Source of the DNA: Tritrichomonas musculus
Lineage: Eukaryota; Parabasalia; Tritrichomonadida; Tritrichomonadidae
Direction of reading: 5' to 3'
Length of the DNA stretch: 64,000 bases
Assembly: GCA_039105265.1 (NCBI GenBank)
Contig: JAPFFF010000017.1
Location: 558,001-622,000, forward strand
The notes beneath the pieces were generated by a model, which was given only the letters and a program-made list of their open reading frames with translations, did not search any database and was not told the DNA's origin. The translations under genes were made by a program, and so were the position numbers. The first letter of the stretch is position 1. Each line of letters opens with the position of its first letter. Below, one piece after another: positions 57,009 to 64,000 of this stretch.

Positions 57009-59889
57009 ATACGGCTAATGTGGATCCGTTGATGATACCAGTTATGATACCCACTGTCATACGATTTATTTTTGAGGTTATCGCGGTCTCACCAGTGAGT
57101 ATCTTCAGTTTATTATCAGCGTTATCGATGAATACCTCATCCCCAATGGAATAGCATGAGGAGTCCTCGACCTTAACCATGTAATCCCCATGAGTGGCGA
57201 ATGTGATACAACCATTGGCTTCATCGATTCTCACGCATATACCAACATACTCCTTCCAGGTACCAGTGGTCTTCACACTACATATGCAATCAGTGGTGTC
57301 AGCTTCAGTGCTAGGGACCCATTTCGAGTCCTCACGATGATATACCTTACCGGTCATATATACAGGAGCTCCAATGACGAAATCGGTGATGGTGTTAACC
57401 GATGACTCGATTGGGGAGTAGTGGGTGATGGTTGTGTTGGATTGTGCACCGTAAATAGCAGCCTTGAATGTTGCTAAATACCCTCGGGACATGATTTGTC
57501 TTGAATATAGTTGTCTAGCATCTAATAATTCCTGAGTAGTTGTCCAGGGATATCCACCTATTGGGAAGCTATATGTAAGTGGACTTGATGTTATATCATC
57601 AGTGCCTTCATAATATAGTGGGAATTTGAAATTGTCGAAATACACAGTCCTCTGATGTAATACTATTACTATGTTATGGGGATTTCCATCTGTATCACGG
57701 AATAACACCCTTATTTCACAACATAGTGCATATTCACTTACTATGTATTCCAGTTTAATCACATTATCTACAAGTTTTAGATAACGAATTGATATATCCG
57801 AGGACCCCTCCGCAATTGGACTGCAATCAATGGCACACCTTTTTATTAGCTGCTCATCTGTAACAGCACTCGACTTCAATGCATACTTCTCATCAGCCTG
57901 GGTACTGGTATAATATGGTGTCAAGTCAACTGGTGCTGGGATATCTGTTGTGAGTGCATACTTGGTCATATCTGGTAAGTCCTGGGTTTTTGCATAGGCA
58001 TGACCGTCTACATCACATGCATTCATAACACAAACTTTTGATCGAGTAATCTCCAATGCAGTTATTTCATTGTATTTGATGGTCGCTGTATCACTGTTTG
58101 CATCAATATCGAAATCTAACCATCGCTCCTTCGAGCTATCCAGTTGATTGCCAATGCTAAATATTCTGGTATTGCGAGAATGATTTGGTTTCATGACCAT
58201 GAGAGGTGCATCACTACATGTCTGATTGGCTCCACCCAATGTCAGGATGTTGTTTGGGTCTTTGATATAAACCTCTCCACTGATATCAGTGAAATACTCT
58301 TTTGGTATATCTGTTGTGAGTGCATACTTGGTCATATCTGGTAAGTCCTGAGTCTTCGCGTATGGTTCCAAAGCTGTACTCAGTGTAGATCCATTAACCA
58401 AATCGGTGGGTATCTCTGGGATATCTGTTGTGAGTGCATACTTGGTCATATCTGGCAAGTCTTGGGTCTTCGCATACTTGGTCATATCTGGCAAGTCCTG
58501 AGTCTTCGCATATGGTTCCAACGCAGTACTCAGTGTAGATCCATTAACCAAATCGGTGGGTATCTCCGGGATATCTGTTGTGAGTGCATACTTGGTCATA
58601 TCTGGCAAGTCCTGGGTCTTCGCGTATGGTTCCAACGCAGTACTCAGTGTAGATCCATTAACCAAATCAGTGGGTATCTCAGGGATATCCGTTTTGAGAG
58701 CATAAGTGTTCGACACATATCTAGCCGAATAAGCGTTTTTGTCGGTTGGTTCGACAGTTTTGGTAATTGAACATGATAGTATTTCCGGTGTATCACCAGT
58801 TCCTGGATTGATTAATTCATGGCTTTGATACAGTATCCATAGACCAGAACTACTTCCGTCGATATGCAGTATCTGAGAGGGTTGATCATCTTCGTCATTG
58901 TACGAATAGTCCGCGTGAACATAATGGGCCGTATAGTAACTGTCTGATGAGACAATATCCAACCCATATTGCTCAATCAGTGTATGATATGTGTCGTAAT
59001 CCAAATCGGGGATTGTATTATTGACGATTGTGAATTGAATTGTTGTTTGCCCCTCGATAATCTCTGGGATATCGCTCTTCACTTGATCAATAGCATGGGT
59101 CATATCTGTTGTCAAAGCATATGGTTCCAAAGCTGTACTCAGTGTAGATCCATTAACCAAATCTGTGGGTATCTCCGGGAGGTCCTGGGTCTTCACATAC
59201 TCGGACATATCTGGCAAGTCCTGGGTCTTCGCGTACTCACTTAAGTTCGCAAGCTTCGCATACGGTTCCAACGCAGTACTCAATGCAGTACTCAGTGTAG
59301 ATCCATTAACCAAATCAGTGGGTATCTCCGGGATATCTTCAGCGAGTGCATACTTGGTCATATCTGGTAAGTCCTGAGTCTTCACATACTCGGACATATC
59401 TGGTAAGTCCTGAGTCTTCGCATATGGTTCCAAAGCTGTACTCAATGAATCACTCGTAACGATGTTCTCAGGGACCTCAGGTATTTCAGTAGATAGTGCA
59501 CAGTTTTTGACGATGTAATCACGTAATTCCCCAATGGCATTCTCCACATCTGCACTACTGGCATACGATTGCAAGTCCTTAGATAGCGCATACTTCAGCA
59601 TCTCCGTATTGAAATCCTCGGTTTTCACATAGTCGAATAGCTGGGTTTGCAAAGCATATGACTCAAGGTCCTTGGCTAAGGCATATTTTTCGAGTTGCTC
59701 ACCAACTGTACTCGTAATGAGTTCCTTGATTTGCTCCTGGTTGGGACCAGTTATATTCGAGCCATTGGACCCAGAAGGTACTTCGCACTTGGTATGACAC
59801 ATACATGCATACCTTTTGATGTATTCAATCAGTAACTCGTCGATAGTGGCCGCTTTTATTGAAAATCCACTCTGTTCTATACTGAACAT
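56998..59889 (-). CDS. repeat-built tail-fibre-like protein (963 aa, P2)
   Basis: A 963-residue protein dominated by tandem segments of type TDIPEIPTDLVNGSTLSTAL plus EPYAKTQDLPDMTKYAL, mainly at residues 120-280 and 390-530 with a single copy near 630. This is the beta-helical or triple-stranded shaft pattern of phage tail fibres. The last 150 residues (VYMTGKVYHREDSKWVP, then HGDYMVKVEDSSCYSIGDEV) look like a globular tip. It converges on the polymerase with 11 bases of overlap. It plays the same likely role as the 2236-residue protein of P1, but is otherwise unlike it. Confidence 0.75.
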   Translation of the reverse strand: MFSIEQSGFSIKAATIDELLIEYIKRYACMCHTKCEVPSGSNGSNITGPNQEQIKELITSTVGEQLEKYALAKDLESYALQTQLFDYVKTEDFNTEMLKYALSKDLQSYASSADVENAIGELRDYIVKNCALSTEIPEVPENIVTSDSLSTALEPYAKTQDLPDMSEYVKTQDLPDMTKYALAEDIPEIPTDLVNGSTLSTALSTALEPYAKLANLSEYAKTQDLPDMSEYVKTQDLPEIPTDLVNGSTLSTALEPYALTTDMTHAIDQVKSDIPEIIEGQTTIQFTIVNNTIPDLDYDTYHTLIEQYGLDIVSSDSYYTAHYVHADYSYNDEDDQPSQILHIDGSSSGLWILYQSHELINPGTGDTPEILSCSITKTVEPTDKNAYSARYVSNTYALKTDIPEIPTDLVNGSTLSTALEPYAKTQDLPDMTKYALTTDIPEIPTDLVNGSTLSTALEPYAKTQDLPDMTKYAKTQDLPDMTKYALTTDIPEIPTDLVNGSTLSTALEPYAKTQDLPDMTKYALTTDIPKEYFTDISGEVYIKDPNNILTLGGANQTCSDAPLMVMKPNHSRNTRIFSIGNQLDSSKERWLDFDIDANSDTATIKYNEITALEITRSKVCVMNACDVDGHAYAKTQDLPDMTKYALTTDIPAPVDLTPYYTSTQADEKYALKSSAVTDEQLIKRCAIDCSPIAEGSSDISIRYLKLVDNVIKLEYIVSEYALCCEIRVLFRDTDGNPHNIVIVLHQRTVYFDNFKFPLYYEGTDDITSSPLTYSFPIGGYPWTTTQELLDARQLYSRQIMSRGYLATFKAAIYGAQSNTTITHYSPIESSVNTITDFVIGAPVYMTGKVYHREDSKWVPSTEADTTDCICSVKTTGTWKEYVGICVRIDEANGCITFATHGDYMVKVEDSSCYSIGDEVFIDNADNKLKILTGETAITSKINRMTVGIITGIINGSTLAVFKS

Positions 59890-60036
59890 TTCCTATACAA
59901 TAAAGGTGTGATTACCGGTATACCCATCGAACCCCCTTTCGAGGAGGTGGATGGTGAATCAGAATCCCAAGCTGATGTCCAAAGAGATGCCAATTGCGAG
60001 TATGCAAATAATGACATTTTTTTCACACCTAAAGTA

Positions 60037-61599
60037 CTCATGAGCTATAAATCTCCGAAGCATCCAAATACTAAAAAGCAACCACCACCACCAGCAGCAG
60101 CACCACCAGAAGTGGCTAGCGATGATGATGATGATGGTAATGTCCAAGCACCGGGTGCTGATGATAACAACAACAATAGACCAACACGATATGCATATAT
60201 TAGGACACCTGTCAAACACGTTAGTAAACCTAATCTAAAATTCAGCCAACAAATACAAAAATCGCCATTCAAACCAATATCCAGATTCAATGAAGATAAT
60301 GCATATGAATATGTTATGCAAGAGGTTGAACCACCAAGTGCTACCGTAGGTAGACGCAATGGCAAAGACTATGAGAATGTCAAAGGTCATTTAGGCCAAT
60401 TCGGCAATCTCTCACTCACAGGCGATTCATCAACCTTCAAGAAGAACTTCCTAGATATGATTATAAATGGCAATTACCGGGTTAAGTACATTCCATCAGC
60501 TGCAGCACGTGATACCGCAAAGGAGTATTGTATGAACCACCTCGATGAAACTGGAGTTCCCAAGTACAGATTATTACCAACCAATTCCAACGACCCATTA
60601 GGAAATCGTATTACAGACCTCAATGGTGACAAGGTTGATGATATCGTATTGGTTGACAAACGCGGCATTCCAGCTATTGTCAACGGATACAAATTAGTTC
60701 ATGCATCACCCTATAAGAAGGCCTGGAAAACCATTTGTGATACAAAGGCTAAGCGTCAAGCCAAGCCATTCAATGTATGGCTCAAGGAGCAATTCGATAA
60801 GGATATTACCAAGGTCGATTGGGAGCGTGGTGAATATAAATTGACTAAATCCGAGGCATTGACTGCTCTAGAAAAGGCATATGGTGAATCCGGTATTGGA
60901 AAGGCACGTATGAGCAAGCGCTTATCACCTAACAGCTATTGGGCATCCCTGTTCTCGTATATATGGAATGTATTCTGGGGCCAGGATAAACTTCAAGATT
61001 GGCTCGAACTCAAGAAGTTGACCAATTTCCTAGCCGTATGCAACGCCATATATATTTACTACTTTGACCTCCCTGCGAAAAATGCTATAGAGCAAAAGCA
61101 TAATGACAAGTCATTCAACTACCCAAGCTGGTCCAATTGGAAGAGCACTCATAAGTCGGAGTATATGCAGATGGTTGGTCCCATGTTCGACCAATGGATT
61201 CAACTCATTGACCAAGTAGCTGACCGCAAGACTGGTGCTCTAAAGGATGCGGAAATACCTGATGAAATTCTCGAAATGCTAGAACAGATTGAACAAATAG
61301 TATTCCTATGGGGATTTAATACCACTTTCGATGAGGGAACCGTACCTCGAACTGATGAGCAAGGCAAGCCAACACCTGCAGCATTTGAAAATCTACTTAT
61401 GTACGTAAATGCCAGTTCTCCAATCGCGGTGAAGGAAGTTCGTGATTCATTTATTGACAACATCAACCAGTTGATTGACTATGAATTCTATGGAGCGAAA
61501 AGCGGATACCTTGAGATGAAAGCCAAAAATAAGGAGGCTAGGAATGCTAGGAAAGCGGGTGCAAGTCGATTTGAAATCGTATATGGTGGTCGACAATAG
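60037..61599 (+). CDS. conserved Polinton-type structural candidate (520 aa)
   Basis: The frame opens at 59908 with GTG, but the first ATG is at 60037, giving 520 residues. The N-terminus has Pro-rich and poly-Asp/Asn runs. A calcium-loop-like segment DLNGDKVDDIVLVDKRGIP plus AIVNGYKL lies mid-protein; similar strings occur in hypothetical proteins of Mavericks and some giant viruses, to my recollection. The C-terminal half is helical and ends basic (NKEARNARKAGASRFE). It faces away from the fibre gene. A virion-associated role is inferred. Function unknown. Confidence 0.65.
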   Translation, partial: LMSYKSPKHPNTKKQPPPPAAAPPEVASDDDDDGNVQAPGADDNNNNRPTRYAYIRTPVKHVSKPNLKFSQQIQKSPFKPISRFNEDNAYEYVMQEVEPPSATVGRRNGKDYENVKGHLGQFGNLSLTGDSSTFKKNFLDMIINGNYRVKYIPSAAARDTAKEYCMNHLDETGVPKYRLLPTNSNDPLGNRITDLNGDKVDDIVLVDKRGIPAIVNGYKLVHASPYKKAWKTICDTKAKRQAKPFNVWLKEQFDKDITKVDWERGEYKLTKSEALTALEKAYGESGIGKARMSKRLSPNSYWASLFSYIWNVFWGQDKLQDWLELKKLTNFLAVCNAIYIYYFDLPAKNAIEQKHNDKSFNYPSWSNWKSTHKSEYMQMVGPMFDQWIQLIDQVADRKTGALKDAEIPDEILEMLEQIEQIVFLWGFNTTFDEGTVPRTDEQGKPTPAAFENLLMYVNASSPIAVKEVRDSFIDNINQLIDYEFYGAKSGYLEMKAKNKEARNARKAGASRFEIVYGGRQ

Positions 61600-61606
61600 G
61601 TATATA

Positions 61607-63106
61607 CTATTGCTTGAATCGGTCAAAGAAATTCTCACGCTTTTGGCTGGGTTTGGATATTATTTTTGCATTGCGTTTATGCCTACGAGGTGGTTGGGGT
61701 TCACTTGTGGTCGGTAATGGAGTTGCCTCTGGATCCCCCTCTTCCTCATATTGCGAACTCAGTTCCTGCTCACTATATTCATCACTGCGCTCAGGCGGCA
61801 TTTCATACTCAAATGTGGTGTCCATGGTATTACCCTTGAATTGGGGTGTGAATTTCTCCCGATATGGTTTAAATGATTTACCGAATTTCACCGAACTGGA
61901 ATGCTTTGGAGCTGATACCCTAGATGATACCCTAGATGAACGCTTAGGTGTTCTAGTATTGGAGTTGTCTTGAGATTCATATGAGTACTGTTCCTGATCC
62001 CGAGTTCTATCTCTAAGCCCTCTCTGTGAATCTACTTCATCCCCGGAGGGGCTGAGAGCTCGCGCATCATCACTGGAATACTCATCCCCAGAGATGTTGA
62101 GAGGTTGTGCCGGATGTCCCTGTGATTGCCTCTGCGATTGCTGTTGCGAATGTTTCAGCTTACGTCGTATATCAGTCATTGCGCGTTTCCCAACTCGATA
62201 TTCTTGTAATGAACCATTTGTTTTTCGAGCAACAACGGATGTCGTCCCTGGTCTCCTATCGGTGGACATATATACCCCATTTGGACTGACCTTTGGCTGA
62301 TTTCGCACCTCATTATCCCTATATTCAGCTTCACGTGGGTCATATGGATTTTGCTCATGATCGCTACTCTCACTAGCTTCATCACTCCTATCACTCCTAA
62401 CCTCACCCCCAAAGGGGTTGAGAGCTGTCGCATCATCACTGCTGTACTCATTGGATATAAGCTTTTTCCGAGGGTGATATGTTGTGTGCTTGTGATACCA
62501 ATCCTTAGTCCTCCGCTTGAATGGGGAAGTCTCATCATTGACCATAATCCTTTTACGAGGTGGGGTTCTACCAAAAACCGCATCACTTGTGAATGAAAAT
62601 TGTATGGGTTTTGGACCCCTATCGGGCTGAGCTGTCTGATTCACCTGGAATAGCGGAAGTTGTTCAAAGCAATATATGGCTGGTAACAGTAATGGGTTTG
62701 AATAAACCGATATCTCGAACCCTATAGGGTGATCCCCAGGTGATTTAGTTGTGTTTGCAAGGACTGTATCCTTGAAATATTTCCTGGGGTAGGCTATATA
62801 TGAATTTGCTCTGAGTCTATTATTGGGTCCCTGAACCAGGATCATGCAATAATCATTCACCGATGCCACGAATTTGGATCTCCAGATGTATGTAGGGACC
62901 TCTTCATACGAATTCATTGTGAATGTGGCTCCGACTTTATCAATCGTATAGTCATGAACGACTGGTGGTGGAACTAAGTCACGTGGGAAATATAGTTTGG
63001 TAACCTTATCAACATCGAGGTACACAGCTGATAAGTATTTTGAGTACGGCAATTCGCGATATTGACCTGGTTTCAACGTATAAACATCAAGGTATTCATC
63101 CTGCAT
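61607..63106 (-). CDS. unknown P2 virion-type protein with disordered tail (499 aa)
   Basis: The N-terminal 170 residues are beta-rich and folded (YREIPYSKYL-like opening, then VDKVTKLYFPRDLVPPPVV). The rest is Ser/Arg/Asp/Gln-rich and disordered, with a duplicated motif (NEYSSDDATALNPFGGEV and DEYSSDDARALSPSGDEV) and an extended basic region. It ends tail to tail with the 520-residue gene, eight bases apart. It could be a minor capsid or core protein with a DNA-binding tail. No family recognised. Confidence 0.6.
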   Translation of the reverse strand: MQDEYLDVYTLKPGQYRELPYSKYLSAVYLDVDKVTKLYFPRDLVPPPVVHDYTIDKVGATFTMNSYEEVPTYIWRSKFVASVNDYCMILVQGPNNRLRANSYIAYPRKYFKDTVLANTTKSPGDHPIGFEISVYSNPLLLPAIYCFEQLPLFQVNQTAQPDRGPKPIQFSFTSDAVFGRTPPRKRIMVNDETSPFKRRTKDWYHKHTTYHPRKKLISNEYSSDDATALNPFGGEVRSDRSDEASESSDHEQNPYDPREAEYRDNEVRNQPKVSPNGVYMSTDRRPGTTSVVARKTNGSLQEYRVGKRAMTDIRRKLKHSQQQSQRQSQGHPAQPLNISGDEYSSDDARALSPSGDEVDSQRGLRDRTRDQEQYSYESQDNSNTRTPKRSSRVSSRVSAPKHSSSVKFGKSFKPYREKFTPQFKGNTMDTTFEYEMPPERSDEYSEQELSSQYEEEGDPEATPLPTTSEPQPPRRHKRNAKIISKPSQKRENFFDRFKQ

Positions 63107-63144
63107 TTACCCAAAAATAAACTCCTATATGGGCCATACTGTGG

Positions 63145-63477
63145 TCAATAGATTAGCAAGCACGATAGCACGAATGCATCGGGTTTTATCTCATTACCAT
63201 ACAGGTCTGTGAACCATATTTTGAAATCCCGCTTGGTCCTGTTGAGCATCTCATACTTGCGATACTTGGTTTGCCGTCGGTTGGCTAGCATTATGAAGTG
63301 GTCACAGTATGGGTCGAATTCGACAATATCCGAGTGTACCATCAAATCGCCGATGATGGTCTTATTCACGATAGCTCCCACATACTGCACTACGATGTAC
63401 TTCTTATTGCGACTATATATGAAGTCCTCAGGTAGCTTAAACTCGGTGGTCTGCGTATGGAAATAGCGCTTTGGCAT
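63145..63477 (-). CDS. small jelly-roll-like minor capsid candidate (110 aa)
   Basis: One hundred and ten residues, almost all beta-strand by pattern. The C-terminus FKIWFTDLYGNEIKPDAFVL resembles the final strands of Polinton minor capsid proteins, as in two P1 proteins. It is short for a full single jelly roll, so it could be one domain of a penton or a cement protein. It sits three bases after the stop of the upstream leftward gene. Confidence 0.5.
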   Translation of the reverse strand: MPKRYFHTQTTEFKLPEDFIYSRNKKYIVVQYVGAIVNKTIIGDLMVHSDIVEFDPYCDHFIMLANRRQTKYRKYEMLNRTKRDFKIWFTDLYGNEIKPDAFVLSCLLIY

Positions 63478-63480
63478 TTA

Positions 63481-64000
63481 TTAGACAGCAAAGTACTGCT
63501 TATAGGCTTCACCTAGTGATCCATAATCTAGTGCCACGAGTCGGGTGTACATGATGGGGACAGTTATGGTAGCTCGCTCATCATCCGTCATAGGCTTTCG
63601 ACCAGTTTTGGTTTTGGTACCATTAGTGTCATCCCTGGTATACGGTACATAGAACGCAGTTCCTGCTTGCTTATCATCATTCAACTGGAATCTACGATAT
63701 GGGTTCAGCAGTTTGCATTCGACGTTCCCATTATGGTATCTTATGAATTCGGCAATCTCATTGAACACACGCCTCTGCTTCTCATGCTTCTTCACAGTTT
63801 TGGATGTATCGTAATGGACCAATATGATATTGCCCTTGCGATAGCTCAGTAGACCATCCATTTGCATACTATTTTTGACTCGCCGTAGCTTCCGTTGGCA
63901 ATCCCTGATGTATCTCCATTCCAAGTCAGGGTTGTGCTGCATTTGATTGGGTGTGTAGTATATCCACTTGGGCTCCCTTGCTAGATACGGGTCATATTGG
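63481..64000 (-). CDS. unknown P2 protein, cut by window edge
   Basis: A leftward frame with stop at 63481. The first in-window ATG is at 63942 (153 residues), but the frame stays open to the last base (QYDPYLAREPKWIYYTPNQM before that Met region), so the gene probably begins outside the window. The visible part is basic (DCQRKLRRVKNS) and then strand-rich (SYRKGNIILVHYDTSK), with a Lys/Thr-rich loop. It is packed tightly against the 110-residue gene. No family recognised. Confidence 0.6.
   Translation of the reverse strand, partial: QYDPYLAREPKWIYYTPNQMQHNPDLEWRYIRDCQRKLRRVKNSMQMDGLLSYRKGNIILVHYDTSKTVKKHEKQRRVFNEIAEFIRYHNGNVECKLLNPYRRFQLNDDKQAGTAFYVPYTRDDTNGTKTKTGRKPMTDDERATITVPIMYTRLVALDYGSLGEAYKQYFAV

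Larger units (their letters stand above)
50565..64000. mobile_element. second Polinton/Maverick, P2 (partial, left part)
   Basis: Contains a protein-primed polymerase B (in two frames), a tail-fibre-like protein and several leftward virion-type genes, with GC content and codon use unlike the host and unlike P1. The integrase, ATPase and major capsid genes expected of a Polinton are not in the window and should lie to the right. The left boundary is approximate, set at the composition change. P2 shares a non-coding block with P1, although their proteins are very divergent. Confidence 0.82.

Noticed and set aside
59908-60036. N-terminal extension of the P2 520-residue protein from GTG
   Set aside because: GTG is not a usual eukaryotic start; the first ATG is at 60037, though the extension stays open and could count if an upstream start existed.

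Overview
The window looks like nuclear DNA of a parabasalid protist (a trichomonad such as Tritrichomonas or Trichomonas). The host part is very AT-rich and its genes appear intronless. They include an R2R3 Myb, a multi-membrane PAS/cyclase-like protein, a TOG/CLASP-like protein, a protein kinase and a severin-like gelsolin protein. Several starts are preceded closely by trichomonad-type initiator motifs (TCA followed by a pyrimidine and T/A). The density of Polinton/Maverick DNA also fits this group. The organism is inferred from these traits; I could not search a database.

Layout. 1-966: 2.3 copies of a 412-bp tandem repeat. 967-3194: AT-rich spacer with hairpins. 3195-3773: Myb gene. 4446-29766: a Tc1/mariner- or pogo-like transposon (55-bp inverted repeats, TA duplication) whose transposase gene is interrupted by a complete 22,918-bp Polinton (element P1, 5132-28049, identical 538-bp terminal inverted repeats, 5-bp target duplication). 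Removing P1 and one duplication copy leaves the transposase frame continuous. 31067-42810: four host genes, all on the minus strand. 42811-46540: spacer with a family of small palindromes. 46543-49052: a second, decayed Tc1-like transposon. 49274-50226: a frameshifted gene of unknown function. From about 50565 to the window edge: a second, very different Polinton (P2), cut by the end of the window.

P1 carries protein-primed DNA polymerase B, retroviral-type integrase, packaging ATPase and double-jelly-roll major capsid protein, plus candidate minor capsid proteins, a KilA-N regulator, a small bZIP-like basic protein, an HNH endonuclease and a 2236-residue fibre-like protein. It should therefore be able to copy itself, package DNA into capsids and integrate. 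No adenain/Ulp1-type protease gene was seen; a Cys/His OTU-like segment at the front of the polymerase is a speculative substitute. P2 has a polymerase split across two frames with an HNH domain between exonuclease and polymerase parts, a fibre protein built from tandem repeats, and several virion-type genes.

Most worth checking: a roughly 300-bp non-coding block shared by the two divergent Polintons, ending in a tRNA-like, Pol III-type unit; the nested insertion with a clean reading frame; terminal repeats that carry a whole gene plus an inward promoter and start codon; an integrase with Asn where the last catalytic Glu should be; a +1 frame change in the P2 polymerase; and phage-tail-fibre-like motifs in both Polintons.
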